A stretch of 64,000 bases of DNA, from the NCBI GenBank assembly GCA_963573315.1, contig OY752142.1:2604001-2668000 (forward strand). Direction: 5' to 3'. The notes under the pieces were generated by a model, which worked only from the letters and a program-made list of their open reading frames with translations, was not told where the DNA came from and did not search any database. A program made the position numbers and the translations under genes. Positions 33,944 through 44,027 of this stretch are shown one piece after another (position 1 is the first letter of the stretch; every line of letters begins with the position of its first letter). This DNA comes from Entomortierella parvispora. Taxonomy: Eukaryota > Mortierellomycota > Mortierellomycetes > Mortierellales > Mortierellaceae.

Positions 33944-35042
33944 GAAAGAACGATGGTCGAAACTCGCCTTCCAGTCAACTTGATTTCGACCCTACCCTGT
34001 ACCACACGGAGCGTTTCTAGCCCTCGTCCACGGCCATCACTCCCGTTAAACAAAAATAATAAACATTCAACATTCATTCATCGGCAACTGTGAGGACGTT
34101 CATGTAACGTTACCCTGGGATCGCAAACAGGCTGCTAAGAACTGGTTTTCCTATTCTTTGCATGTCCTTTAATCCATTGTATGTCTCCTTCAGAGCCTGC
34201 TAGAGCGATTACAGGGCCGATCAAGCCGCTTCAATCAAGAATGAGAAGCAAAATGTACCGGATTGAAGCTTCCGTATTGCCACTCGGCTATTGCTATTCG
34301 TCCCTCATCCATACTGAGTTCTACATAGCCAACAATTGATCGTATCAGTTCTTTAGCGTCTGATGTCGTTGTGCTTGCAAAAATATCACATTCCAGAAAG
34401 CACACAGTCGCGTCCGTGACAAGATTCGAAAAGCGACACGAGTCTGTTATACCATCGTCATTGCCAAGTTCGCCTTGAAAAAATCGGGAGTCAGAAGGAC
34501 AGTGGCAGGAGAGGGCATCAAGAGCAGTGAGTAATGAGCACAGTAGTGACGGTTTACAGCGCAAAAAAGATCTATCGATCCGCAGGTGTATTTCTTTTTT
34601 CAAATCCGCAGGATGGCAGTTCCGAATGATGACGATCTTGCATACCCCGCGCAGCATGCCAACCCTGCCAAGGCACCCAGACCAGGAAAAGCAAAAGCTT
34701 AATTGCCTGGTACATCTGCTTGCAACGGAGACTTTTTAGGGTTGCAAAATAATCAAATGTGTGCCAAGAAAGGAAGGCAACAAACAAACAAACGAGCAAA
34801 AGAAAAATCCCCCGCGTCGTCGTAGTGGCGTAGTTGCTCAATCGACGCTCAATGATACCTCTCGTTTCTGGAAGGGGGAGTCTTCATGCGTTCTCGAAGC
34901 TCAGGTAATTGAACCGCAGCTTGGCAAATCTATCCTCGGAGATGTATAAAAGGCCTGGCTCATCGCCTGTAGATTCTTCTCCTCATTCAACTCAACAAAA
35001 ACAACCTCCTCGCTAACGACAAGCCAAGCACATCTCTTAATC
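33944..35042. other. Intergenic between SF2 and SF3
   Basis: Holds an AATAAA near 34055 for SF2 and the SF3 TATAAAA at 34945-34951. A minus-strand open frame at 34235-34657 is listed separately at low confidence. Confidence 0.45.
34235..34657 (-). CDS. Uncharacterised open frame, possible gene fragment
   Basis: 140 codons from an ATG. The composition is protein-like (CKIVIIRNCHPADLKKEI near the start, ELIRSIVGYVELSMDEGRI near the end), unlike the low-complexity frames around. No family recognised, no intron or TATA seen. It could be part of a decayed larger gene. Low confidence. Confidence 0.25.
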   Translation of the reverse strand: MLRGVCKIVIIRNCHPADLKKEIHLRIDRSFLRCKPSLLCSLLTALDALSCHCPSDSRFFQGELGNDDGITDSCRFSNLVTDATVCFLECDIFASTTTSDAKELIRSIVGYVELSMDEGRIAIAEWQYGSFNPVHFASHS

Positions 35043-35240
35043 ATGCCTTTCTTCAAGTCCTCCAAGAAAAACCAAACGGCCTCCGCTGCTTCGACTCCTG
35101 CCCAGACGCCGCGATCCTCGATCAACACTGGCCGACCCCTTACGATCACCAAAAAGTTGACGCCTGAGCAAGCCCTTGACTTCGCCATGAACAACGCTGT
35201 CGGCAACGGTGTGATGATGCGGGGCAACATTCGAATTTAG
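35043..35240 (+). CDS. SF3: small SF-family protein
   Basis: 65 residues. MPFFKSSKKNQTASAA, TPAQTPRSSI, then KKLTPEQALDFAMNNAVG and the C-terminus VMMRGNIRI. It has every family block but differs from the 37-48 kb copies in the middle, so it is an older branch. TATAAAA lies 98 bp before the ATG; the leader ends CTTAATC before ATG; AATAAA at about 35352. Confidence 0.8.
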   Translation: MPFFKSSKKNQTASAASTPAQTPRSSINTGRPLTITKKLTPEQALDFAMNNAVGNGVMMRGNIRI

Positions 35241-36117
35241 AATATTGCGAGATGAAGAGCGCCTAGCCATGCTGGTGCGCACGCTGTAAATCTCTCTCAC
35301 CCATACCCACCTGTACACCTACCCCATCTTTGTAAAACAATCTGTGAAAAAATAAAACAGCATCTATCTGCCTCTCATCAAAATATACATCATCAATGTC
35401 CGGCCATGAGTGCAAACCACATGAAGGATATGAGTCAAGAAGAGAGATTGACGCTCCAATACGCTGGCAGGCCATTGTCATACTGTGGGAGGTCGGTCTA
35501 CGATATGTCACTGACTATTGCACAGACCATTGCACAACAGAGGTGAGAGTGTATGTATTTCTTTGACACGATCCTACTCCCTCGACCGAGGAAAGTATTT
35601 AGTAGAATGTTCACACATCAGTTGACCGCGGTCAATTGGGGCGATCCTTGTTTTAGAAGACACAAAGTGAATGCCTACGCGGCGGAACACGCGTGCCATG
35701 GGTTTCATGCCAAGGCCAGTTCATGACTGCTCTATTATTGGGGTGCACACACAAGTTGGTGGCGCAATTGCCAAGGCCAAAGTCGACGGGAGCAGGAAGT
35801 AGAACTTGGGTCTGGTCAGTCGATCCACACTCACCACGGACGTTCATTGCTTCTTTTGGGCAACTATTATCCTTTGCAATTGACGAAGACATGCAAGGAT
35901 GTTCTTCATGTGAGCTGAGCTCGTCTCATTCCTCAGCCAAGGTGTAAGGTGCGAAAGGGATGCAGCGGACCGGGGGTCTGCCTTTCCTGTGGATCGGGGC
36001 GTTCAAGACTTATAAAAGGTCGGGAGAGATCAACATATCATTCTTGATCACATCTTCAAGCAGCCTCACTACATTACCCCCCTTCAGCACAAAAACGCCT
36101 ACTCTACGATATTGTCA
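35241..36117. other. Intergenic between SF3 and CN1
   Basis: About 880 bp. SF3 3' flank with an AATAAA near 35352, then unique sequence, then the CN1 promoter (TATAAAA at 36011-36017). No gene recognised. Confidence 0.45.
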
Positions 36118-36393
36118 ATGATGTCCTGCCTCTGTCCACCAACAAGATCTCCCAAGGAGGACACTTTGCCATCATTCTCTGAGGAGCAAAGACAGTGCGA
36201 TGACGAAAAATGGACTCTGGTACATCACGATCCAGAATACATCGAGGCCAAAGTTAACGGAAGCAGCCTTGACAACGGTCAAAAGATCAAGAAATCCAAA
36301 TCGAACGCCGCCCTGATCCCGAGAATGGTACCAGGAAGGTCTTCAAATCTCATGTTTTCGCCTGGCAAAGGCTACACACACTATGAACATTGA
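36118..36393 (+). CDS. CN1: small protein with N-terminal Cys cluster
   Basis: 91 residues from the ATG at 36118. Begins MMSCLCPPTRSPKEDTLPS and ends RSSNLMFSPGKGYTHYEH. CN2 at 41.5 kb has the same plan: an N-terminal SCxC.P, basic Pro/Ser middle, and a C-terminal SSF/L-x-FS-x-G-x-x-Y block. The two define a second small-protein family in this cluster. TATAAAA lies at 36011-36017 and AATAAA near 36463, as in SF genes. Cys next to the N-terminus could be lipid-modified; that is a guess. No known domain. Confidence 0.6.
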   Translation: MMSCLCPPTRSPKEDTLPSFSEEQRQCDDEKWTLVHHDPEYIEAKVNGSSLDNGQKIKKSKSNAALIPRMVPGRSSNLMFSPGKGYTHYEH

Positions 36394-36719
36394 TCTCTTC
36401 GTAGAGCAGATATCAATGAAGGTCCCAAACCTACGTGATGTCGCTCCTTTTGACCGAAAATTAATAAAACTAGTGCAGTTGCTACAGTGGTGGGTACAAC
36501 TCTGGCGTGTTTGCGTGTGCGTGCTGTCAATCGTTTCAACTTGAGTTACCTTTTTTGCTCCAATGCAACACGCTACTACCATAGTATGAATCATGAAGGG
36601 CGACAATTTTTATTGGTACCAGGTGGTATTATATAGTACAATGGTGTGTGGTGTGTTTGGGGTATCTGGAGGCACTCTAAAAGAGCGGGATGCCTCATGG
36701 ATGATAAGAGACATTATCT
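36394..36719. other. Spacer between CN1 and SF4 (tail-to-tail)
   Basis: 326 bp with 3' ends of CN1 (AATAAA near 36463) and SF4. No gene seen. Confidence 0.45.
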
Positions 36720-36911
36720 CTAGAGGCGAATGTTGCCACATATGGCCATTGAGCTGAGGGACTTGTCCATGGCCATCTGGACGGCCAGTTCCTTGGTCAT
36801 TTTGACATTCTGGGCATCGGCACGAGAGGCGTCCATGGAGGATCGAGGAGTCTGAGCTGGGGTGGAGGCAGCAAAGGCGGACTGGTTCTTGGAGGACTTG
36901 AAGAAAGACAT
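36720..36911 (-). CDS. SF4: small SF-family protein (SGN/CGNIRL type)
   Basis: 63 residues. MSFFKSSKNQSAFAAS, TPAQTPRSSMDASR, MTKELAVQMAMDKS and the C-terminus AICGNIRL. Helix has EL-AV where others have EQ-AL. Head-to-head with SF5 across 563 bp; a weak TATA (GATAAATA, 37002-37009) lies about 90 bp upstream. Its mirror partner in the other arm is SF15, from which it has diverged. Confidence 0.85.
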   Translation of the reverse strand: MSFFKSSKNQSAFAASTPAQTPRSSMDASRADAQNVKMTKELAVQMAMDKSLSSMAICGNIRL

Positions 36912-37474
36912 GGGCGTAATTTTTTTAAGGGATGTGATGGCTTTTGATTCGTGTACCTGGCGGCTAAAAGAGTATAGAGAGGAAAGCGAGGAGGGCAATT
37001 GTATTTATCATAGAGTGACATCGGGTGCCTGCCAGGGATCTTATTTGAAGACTTTCCATCAGAAAGGACCATGGACGAAAGACGAGGCATTGCCTTCCAA
37101 TCTTGGCAGGCAGCGCAGATTTCTATTCTTCCAACACTAAATTTTTTTGACTCCGCGCTTGGCCGTTTGCGCTCATCTTGGTTTGTGGGGGGTTCGTGTC
37201 CAAATCAGTCGCGCAACGGACGGCCAAGAGAAAAGAAATGAGAGCCACGCAGCAAAGAGGTTCGGGGACCGATCTGAGGGATTTTGCCAGGACATTTTTT
37301 TTAGAACTGCGGGTGGACGACGTGGTCCAAGCCCGTCGGGAGAATACGCCGGGAGGCCAGAGAGGGTATAAAAGAAATCGTAATCCCCTACTTCATTTTC
37401 TTCACTCACAACCAACAACACCCAAGCAACACAAGCACTCCCAAGCGGCCATCACCCAAACAACAACTACAGCC
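36912..37474. promoter_or_regulatory. Shared promoter of SF4 and SF5
   Basis: 563 bp between the two starts. It lacks the ATGATGAAATGTTTACTTT element found in the other five pairs. It holds GACTCCGC plus CTTGGCCGTT at about 37149-37172, also found (inverted) between SF6 and SF7, and a SF5 TATAAAA at 37367-37373. Confidence 0.5.
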
Positions 37475-37675
37475 ATGCCTTTCTTCAAGTCCTCAAAGAA
37501 CCAGTCTGCCTCGGCTGCCTCCACTCCAGCTCAGACTCCTCGCTCCTCCATGGATGCCTCTCGCACTGATGCACAGAAGGTCAAGATGACCAAGGAGCAA
37601 GCACTCCAAATGGCCCTGGACAAGTCCATCGCCCCCTCCACCTCGGCCCTGCTCCGTGGCAACATCCGCATGTAG
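37475..37675 (+). CDS. SF5: small SF-family protein (RGNIRM type)
   Basis: 66 residues. Starts MPFFKSSKNQSASAAS (Pro at 2, where neighbours have Ser), TPAQTPRSSMDASRTDAQK, MTKEQALQMALDKSIAP and ends LLRGNIRM. TATA 108 bp upstream; AATAAA near 37780. Collinear with SF14 in the right arm without gaps, but differing at scattered codons, while sequence just after the stop codon is nearly identical to that after SF14. Confidence 0.88.
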   Translation: MPFFKSSKNQSASAASTPAQTPRSSMDASRTDAQKVKMTKEQALQMALDKSIAPSTSALLRGNIRM

Positions 37676-38291
37676 AGAGGACTCTCGTCCTCCTTTGGAT
37701 CAAGCACCCATCATACCCTCTTCTTCTCAGCATCTCATAATATCAGTTGTACAACACCTTGCATCTTCAAGACCGAACAATAAAAATCGCGACTTGATCA
37801 TATCCAAAAAAAAAGAACCTTCCCTCTCCCCGAATGACAATTTCGATGAGTAAAGCCATCCAGCCATTAAACAACCACGAGCGTTGGCAAAGACACGTAA
37901 TAGATCCAATTGCATCCTCCAATTGTCGCTGCACTATCAGTCATCATCTGCCTCTGCCTAGATTTTGTGATCTAGTATGTCGTCGTGTATTTGACTGTGC
38001 AGCAGAATGACACTCCCCAACACTCACAGTGCTCCGAAGACACATCCACAGCGTGCCTGTACAAATGAATAGAAAAGAGTTTACAAAGAGTGATAATGAT
38101 GATCTGATCGTCGTCCAAAGTCATAGTCAGAAAAAGAGACAGCGTTTGTAGTTGGCAATGCAAAAGTGCTTTTTTATTCACGAGGGCAATTGCTCATGCA
38201 AGATGGTAGTGTACAAGAGTGAGAGTTGGAATGCAAATGGGTATGAGGTAGCTTGACGCGAGGTGATCCGAGAAGAGGAAGAGGGTCCTCT

Positions 38292-38492
38292 TTACATGCG
38301 GATGTTGCCACGGAGCAGGGCCGAGGTGGAGGGGGCGATGGACTTGTCCAGGGCCATCTGGAGTGCTTGTTCCTTGGTCATCTTGACCTTCTGTGCATCA
38401 GTACGAGAGGCATCCATGGAGGAGCGAGGAGTCTGAGCTGGAGTGGAGGCAGCCGAGGCAGACTGGTTCTTGGAAGACCTGAAGAAAGACAT
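38292..38492 (-). CDS. SF6: small SF-family protein
   Basis: 66 residues. Differs from SF7 at residue 5 (MSFFRSSKNQ, Arg for Lys). Ends LLRGNIRM. TATAAA at 38617-38622 on this strand, 125 bp upstream. The 3' flank holds AATAAA next to the sequence AAAGCACTTTTGCATTGCC, shared with SF7 and SF10. Same protein as SF13. Confidence 0.9.
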   Translation of the reverse strand: MSFFRSSKNQSASAASTPAQTPRSSMDASRTDAQKVKMTKEQALQMALDKSIAPSTSALLRGNIRM

Positions 38493-39240
38493 GGCTGTAG
38501 TTGTTGTTGTTGTTTGGGTGGTGGTTGCTTGGGAGAGCTTGTGTTGCTTGGATGTTGCTTGAGTGTTGTTGGTTGTGAGTGAAGAAAAACAAAAGCAAGG
38601 CGGGAGGACAGTGTCCTTTATACCTCTGTGAACCTCTGATCCGCAGTACTATTCTTGGATCAATTGGGGCACCGCGGCAGAGATGCACTCCTCTTTTGAG
38701 CATGGGCCATGGCCAATTAGTCTCCTTCTCCAAGAAACGTCGCAGCAGAATTGTCCATCGAAGGAGAATCGACTGGCAAAAAACCACCTCAAGTCATCTC
38801 TCGTCAGATCGGCGCCTGAAATTCATTTCTGCTGCGTGGCTCTCAATGATGAAATGTTTACTTTCTTCCCTTGAGTTCTTCAGTTCTCCCTTCCTTCTGG
38901 GCCGTTCGTTGTGCGACTGATTTGGGCACGAACGTCAACTTGCGGGGGGCCCCGTGCAGTGCGGACTTTGGAGGGGCGCGCGCAACGGCCAAGGAAGGCG
39001 GAGTCAAAGAGTTTTGAGTTGAGGGAAATTCACAGGAACACCCAAGCATGCCAAGATTGGAAGTCGAGCGTTGTTTTTGCTGGAAAGATCCATGGCCAAG
39101 AGGGATTATGAAGTGAGGTTGATCCAATATAAATACAATGACCTTTTCAGATGTCCCCTTCTCCACACTCAACCAACAACAACAAGTAACCTCAACCCGC
39201 CTCAAAAGCAATCACCACCCAAGTAACAACAACTACAACC
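38493..39240. promoter_or_regulatory. Shared promoter of SF6 and SF7
   Basis: 748 bp. The 19-bp element ATGATGAAATGTTTACTTT lies at 38846-38864, between the two TATA boxes (38617-38622 minus, 39128-39133 plus). A block from CAATTG to GATGCACTC at 38661-38690 stands about 45 bp beyond the SF6 TATA box. GCGGATC next to the TATA is conserved in SF6, SF8 and SF14. Confidence 0.6.
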
Positions 39241-39441
39241 ATGTCCTTCTTCAAATCCTCAAAGAACCAGTCTGCCTCGGCTGCCTCCACTCCAGCTCAG
39301 ACTCCTCGCTCCTCCATGGATGCCTCTCGCACTGATGCACAGAAGGTCAAGATGACCAAGGAACAAGCACTCCAGATGGCCCTGGACAAGTCCATCGCCC
39401 CCTCCACCTCGGCCCTGCTCCGTGGCAACATCCGCATGTAA
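39241..39441 (+). CDS. SF7: small SF-family protein
   Basis: 66 residues, MSFFKSSKNQSASAAS to LLRGNIRM. Protein and DNA identical to SF12 as far as compared. TATAAA 113 bp upstream; AATAAA at about 39555. Tail-to-tail with SF8. Confidence 0.9.
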   Translation: MSFFKSSKNQSASAASTPAQTPRSSMDASRTDAQKVKMTKEQALQMALDKSIAPSTSALLRGNIRM

Positions 39442-40012
39442 AGAGGACCTTCTTCCTCTTCTCGGATCACCTCGCGTCAAGCTACCTTCATACCCTTTTG
39501 CATTCCAACTCACTCTTGTACACTACCATCTTGCATGAGCAATTGCCCTCGTGAATAAAACACTTTTGCATTGCCAACTACAAAAACCTGTCTCATTGAC
39601 TTTTGGATATATATGATCTTTGGCAGCTTTCTTGCAATCGTGCGAGGTTACATAGACAAAGCAGCCATCCTCCAATTGAGTAGCGAGTTTTCTTACATTC
39701 ATTATCCTCTCTCTGCCGCAATGACTAATTCACGAAACTAGAAAGAATTGACCATTGGTTATAGGACGTCTCGTTTTCAGTACTACAACACTTGAGAAGC
39801 AATTGCTCCCGAGGTCTTCTTTCTGTGCTTAGGTAACGCCTCGCGTTGTTTCATGCTTGCATGGCTAAGGATGTCACATTGTTCATTTGAGAGAAAGCTT
39901 TTGGATGAGATCAAGTCCAGAGTTTATTGTTCGGTCTTGAAGATGCAGGATATGGTACAGTTGATATTAAGAGATGCAAGTAGGTATGAGATGAGAGGAG
40001 TGAGGATGCGGT
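39442..40012. other. Tail-to-tail spacer SF7/SF8
   Basis: 571 bp, also present inverted at 45253-45823. Contains the two 3' ends and unique sequence; no gene recognised. Confidence 0.5.
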
Positions 40013-40204
40013 TTAGAGGTAGATGTTGCCAGACATGGCAACAGAAGTCAGCGACTTTCTCATGGCCTCCTGGATAGCCTGTTCCTTGGTCATCTTGACG
40101 TTCTGGGCACCGGAGCGAGAGGCATCCATTGAGGAGCGAGGAGTCTGAGCTGGAGTGGAGGCAGCAGAGGCAGAGTGGTTCTTGGAAGACTTGAAGAAAG
40201 ACAT
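40013..40204 (-). CDS. SF8: small SF-family protein (SGNIYL type)
   Basis: 63 residues. MSFFKSSKNHSASAAS, TPAQTPRSSMDASRSGAQN, MTKEQAIQEAMRKSLTS, and the odd end AMSGNIYL (Tyr where others have Arg). TATAAAA-type box at 40311-40316, 107 bp upstream. Same protein as SF11. Confidence 0.9.
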   Translation of the reverse strand: MSFFKSSKNHSASAASTPAQTPRSSMDASRSGAQNVKMTKEQAIQEAMRKSLTSVAMSGNIYL

Positions 40205-40815
40205 GGTTGTAATTGTTGTGTGGGTGGTGATTGCTGTTGAGGCGGGTAGTTGAAGCTTGGTTGTTTGGCTGTGTGAAGAAAAGATAAAGGAAGTGGGGGA
40301 AGGTGTGTCTTTTATACTTTCCCCCTCCTCCGATCCGCCATACATCTCTTGGTTGAATTGAGGTACCGCAGCACGGATGCACTCTTCTTTGTGCAAGGGC
40401 CATGCCTTCTTGTCTTTTCCGGGAATGATCCATCGGATCCAAATGCCTCACTCAGTGCTCGTCAGATCTGTCCTTTAATTTTCAATTTTTGCCGCGCCGC
40501 TCCCAATGATGAAATGTTTACTTTGTTCCTCTTGTACCTCTTGGCCGTTGTCCCTTCTCTTCTGCTGAGAAACCCAAGAAAGAACCGACAAATTCATGGT
40601 TGTGGCGCACAAGGATGCCAAGTAAGGAAGTCAACAAGAAAGTGCTCTTTATTTCTAGAAGAACCCTTGGCAGGTAGATCGATCGCAAGCGGCCGTCCGT
40701 ATAAATACAACGAGGGTCCTCGCTTCATCCGTCTTCTCTTCATCAAACCCGCCAAACAAGTTACAACAACCCGCCTCAACAGCAACCACCACCCAAAAAA
40801 ACAAGAACTCCAATC
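40205..40815. promoter_or_regulatory. Shared promoter of SF8 and SF9
   Basis: 611 bp. The 19-bp element lies at 40506-40524. A CAATTG-like to GATGCACTC block stands at 40355-40384 beyond the SF8 TATA. SF9 TATAAA is at 40700-40705. The inverted-repeat arm ends inside this promoter near 40745. Confidence 0.6.
40506..40524 (+). promoter_or_regulatory. 19-bp element with GTTTAC core (copy in SF8/SF9 promoter)
   Basis: ATGATGAAATGTTTACTTT. Identical copies at 38846-38864 and 48068-48086 (plus) and 44741-44759 and 46401-46419 (minus). GTTTAC is the forkhead core by family knowledge; the factor is unknown. Confidence 0.6.
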
Positions 40816-41004
40816 ATGTCTTTCTTCAAGTCTTCCAAGAACCAATCCGCCTCTGCTGCCTCTACCCCAGCACAGACCCCTCGCACCTCAGTTGACGGAT
40901 CCCGCCCCGCTCAGGCTAACAGGATGACCAAGGAACAAGCACTCCAGATGGCCATGAGCAAGTCAATCAGCTCAGTTGCCATGAGTGGCAACATTCGCTT
41001 GTAA
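40816..41004 (+). CDS. SF9: small SF-family protein (SGNIRL type)
   Basis: 62 residues. MSFFKSSKNQSASAAS, TPAQTPRTSVDGSRPAQAN, MTKEQALQMAMSKSISS and the end AMSGNIRL. The promoter is that of SF10 almost base for base, yet from about codon 20 the two genes differ. AATAAA at about 41094. It lies in the spacer, just outside the left arm. Confidence 0.9.
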   Translation: MSFFKSSKNQSASAASTPAQTPRTSVDGSRPAQANRMTKEQALQMAMSKSISSVAMSGNIRL

Positions 41005-41400
41005 CAAACAAGAACTTTCCTGCCACAATCCAAACATACCCAACCACCAAAACTTGTACAATAGACACTTGCATGTGCATTCACTCTCATGAAGAATAAA
41101 ATCATACCGTGTTTGCCGCCCTGAAAATATATCTCATTGACCTGTTAGACCCAGAGGCAAGTATTGAAATCAGACGGAAGGAAAAGATCTTAAAGAACTC
41201 GAGTGAGAACTGATGTATTAACAACCAAAGATGCGCCGCAAAAGCAAGATTATGGTCCGATGTCGTGAGGACATCGCACTACACGATAACACGATATCGT
41301 TCTGCGTGGATCGCGTCCATAGCACAATCGACATGGTTTTTCTGTTCTTTCTTTTTATTCGGAGGTTTGTTTGTCACTAAAATCTGGGCTGGTCTTGCCA
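41005..41400. other. Spacer between SF9 and CN2
   Basis: 396 bp with two facing 3' ends; no gene seen. Confidence 0.45.
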
Positions 41401-41625
41401 CTACCGCTCAAAGCAGTTGTATCTCCTGCCTGTGGAGAACGCAAAGCTGGACATCCTTGAAGAGTGCATTTTGTGAACCAAGGGAATATCGTCGGATCGA
41501 ATTTCGGTCGTCTTCCGGTTGTTTTGAGGCTCGCTCCAGGAGAGTGTGGGCCTGGCTTGTGATGGACGTGCAGGAGAGCGGGACTTGCGTGGCATCTGAG
41601 GGCCGCAACAGCAGGAAAGAAGCAT
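41401..41625 (-). CDS. CN2: small protein with N-terminal Cys cluster
   Basis: 74 residues from the ATG at 41625. Begins MLLSCCCGPQMPRKSRSP and ends MSSFAFSTGRRYNCFER. It parallels CN1 in layout: Cys cluster at 5-7, Pro/Arg/Ser middle, closing FS-x-G-x-x-Y. A TATAAAA lies at 41767-41772 on this strand, 142 bp upstream. The long frame that continues upstream of this ATG crosses the TATA box and is not credible as coding. Confidence 0.6.
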   Translation of the reverse strand: MLLSCCCGPQMPRKSRSPARPSQARPTLSWSEPQNNRKTTEIRSDDIPLVHKMHSSRMSSFAFSTGRRYNCFER

Positions 41626-42280
41626 TGTTGATCTGTGTTGTGTGTGGGAATCGAGCGAGTCTTGATCTGAAAGTCGTGAAGATGAGGTAGGTGGTCCTGG
41701 TTTGTCTTTTGGAAGGTCAGGAGAAGGTGATGGGTTGTGTTGATTTTGATGGGCAAGTCTCCAGTTTTTATAGAGAGATCCCTCCAAAGGTGCACCCCGA
41801 TCCACGGATGATCGTCCGATATTGGACAAGGACTGGGAGAATAGGGTGAGGTGCAGAGTAAGGGAGGTGCCCAAAAGAAGCAACGAAAGGAGGGATTCAG
41901 CAGCTGTCCCGCTGTCGACTGTCCATGCCAACAATGCCGAGGATGCCAAAAAGTGCCTTGGCGTGGGCAAAAGGCCGATAGAGTTACCTTGGCAGTATAC
42001 CCAAGAGCGCGACTCTTCTCTTTCTTTGTGTCCGACTTGGCCATACTCACTGGCGACGCGTTGCCTCTGGTGAAAGAGACCTGTTGATGCCTCGTCCAGT
42101 CCTTGTTCATCGGGGTGGGACGCACATCCAAAGAACCCAGCGGTGCGTTTCAAGAGGAGAGAGTCTATCTTCGGCGCGTGTGCCGGACAAGCCTACCCCG
42201 CGTACCGCGTGGAAAGTTGCTATTTCTGACCTTGATCAAAGCATTCCACTTTTCACCACTCAATCCATTCCATACGATCC
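41626..42280. other. CN2 promoter and F-box pseudogene upstream region
   Basis: 655 bp. CN2 TATA at 41767-41772. No other gene recognised. Confidence 0.45.
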
Positions 42281-44027
42281 ATGTCGCCAAAACGACCCAG
42301 ACCTGCCGCCCAGCCAGCGCCACCTCGACCTCATCGCGATCAGCAGAATCAATTACCAACAGGATCACCGGCTACCAAGGTCCATCCCTTTGCCCATCTC
42401 GCCATTCTCGCGTGCATTGGCGATTTCCTCGACAAGGGCTGCCTTCTGCAATGCATCCGCGTCTCTCGTTGATGGAATCAGTCTTTCATCCCCAAAGTCT
42501 GGCACACCACCTCGCTCTTCATCTCATTTCGCATGACAGGCATTCCTCACGATACCTTCATTAGGCATTCGGCCCACATCAAAAAACTCCTTCTCCCTGT
42601 CGAGGACGCGGTTATTTCCTTCGGGTGAGGATATCATTTGTCCCAATCTCGAGGGGCTGGATATCACTCGATCCAGCACATTTATCCCGGACGAAGAAAA
42701 CCTGATGGAGGGTAGACGTGGATTTAATCGCGCTCAAAAGTCCATCGCGAAGCTAGTCCGTAACCATGCCAGTAGCCTAAGGTATTTGACGTTCAGAGGG
42801 TACTTGTCTCCCATCCTTCTGGATGCCATCACTGCCTGCAAGAAACTGGAACGAGTAGAAGTCATGGGCATGTTTGCGGACCGCTACTCTATCGCGTCCT
42901 CAGCGGGAACAAAGTCGGCTTCTGGAATGGAGGGTTGGGTCACACAATTTGGCTAGTTTTTGTCGAGGTTACGATCGTTGACCTTGAGCAGGACGTGGTA
43001 CGAAGATCTAGAAGATTCAGAAGAGACACCAGCCTACGGGAAACTCATCGATCTTTTGAAGAACGTTGGACCAAGCGGGATCCGAGAGCTGGATCTGGAC
43101 ACGGCTGAGGTGGTGGAGGAAGCCTATGCCAGTCTTCCCTTGTTCCTGATCCGAAAGAGCCCAGATCTTAAGAGACTCAAATGGACCATCGACGACGAGT
43201 CGAGACGCAAGAAAGCACCAATGGCTATCCTGGCAAAGGCTGATGCGACAGAGCTCCCCCCCAGAATGCCTCCAGAGGCTTGAGTCTCTTGAGATTCCTG
43301 GGTCTCGCTTTGAAGATACCGATTTCCGACAAGTCCTCCAATCTATCGGATCTCTTACTGGGCTGGACCTAAGCGCGACCAACTTTCACGAATCACATTG
43401 GAAGATTCTCCAAGAAGACATGGCTCGCCATTTGGAGACCCTCACGCAAGTGAACGTCCAAGAATGTATCAGTCTCAAAGGAGAGATTGTCCAAGAGATC
43501 CTCTGCTCTTTTCCGAATCTTGAGATATGTGCAAGACGGACTATATCAAGGACGTCAACTTCATGGAGGATAATCGATCTTGGGTATGTCATCGGATGAG
43601 GGAGATGACCCTTGCATTCGTAGGGACTCGCGGGGGGACCGAGCCTGCCTTCCTTTCTCGTCTGGCAAAATTGACTCGACTTGAAGTACTGAGGCTACCC
43701 ACGTCCTTTATTCAGCGCGGGCGGACGCCGTTCCATTATGGTCCATTTCGGCCATCATCTTGTACCTTCAACTCAGAAGATGCAAATTGCACCGAATGTT
43801 GCCAACACGTTCTCGTGATGACACAGGAGCACGGTCTCAGTCAGCTGCATGCTCTCCGGTGCTTGCGAAGAATCGAGGGTACCTTCAGTAGACGTTCCAT
43901 TTGGACAGTAAAAGAAGCACCATTTGTGCTGGACAATTGGAGCTGCTTGGAGTCACTGGAAGGGTTCGCTCTATACAGCACAGCTGCAGAGATCTTGAAG
44001 TGTCGGGTGGATATTTCAATGCTGTAA
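42281..44027 (+). pseudogene. Broken F-box/LRR-type gene
   Basis: An F-box-like start (HPFAHLAILACIGDFLDKG, LLQCIRVSR) runs into a TGA at 42470; the same frame continues WNQSFIPKVWHTTSLFI after it. Leucine-rich segments follow in changing frames: 42640-42956 (SSLRYLTFRGYLS), a TAG at 42957, 42960-43282 (LRSLTLSRTWYEDLE), 43243-43540 in another frame (LTGLDLSATNFHESHWKIL), and 43527-44027 in a third (LTRLEVLRLPTSF). At least two in-frame stops and three frame changes show it is not functional. F-box proteins are SCF ubiquitin ligase adaptors. No intron pattern explains the breaks, though one or two could be missed splices. It lies in the palindrome spacer. Confidence 0.75.

Larger units (their letters stand above)
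37475..40745 (+). repeat. Left arm of large inverted repeat
   Basis: Pairs with 44520-47790 in opposite orientation; matched positions add up to 85265 throughout, so there are no gaps. From about 37690 to 40740 the arms look identical except two substitutions near 37720 and 37752 that I could see. Outside that, similarity fades through SF5/SF14. Contains SF5-SF8. Confidence 0.88.

Noticed and set aside
36112-36117. Earlier start for CN1 at a TTG codon
   Set aside because: Fungal genes start at ATG; the first ATG is at 36118.
40349-40927. 192-codon frame ending inside SF9 (mirror at 44356-44916)
   Set aside because: Crosses the shared promoter with its TATA boxes; reads SF9/SF10 in a wrong frame.
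41355-42153. 250-258-codon minus frames through CN2
   Set aside because: They pass through the CN2 TATA box; only the part from the ATG at 41625 has the CN layout.
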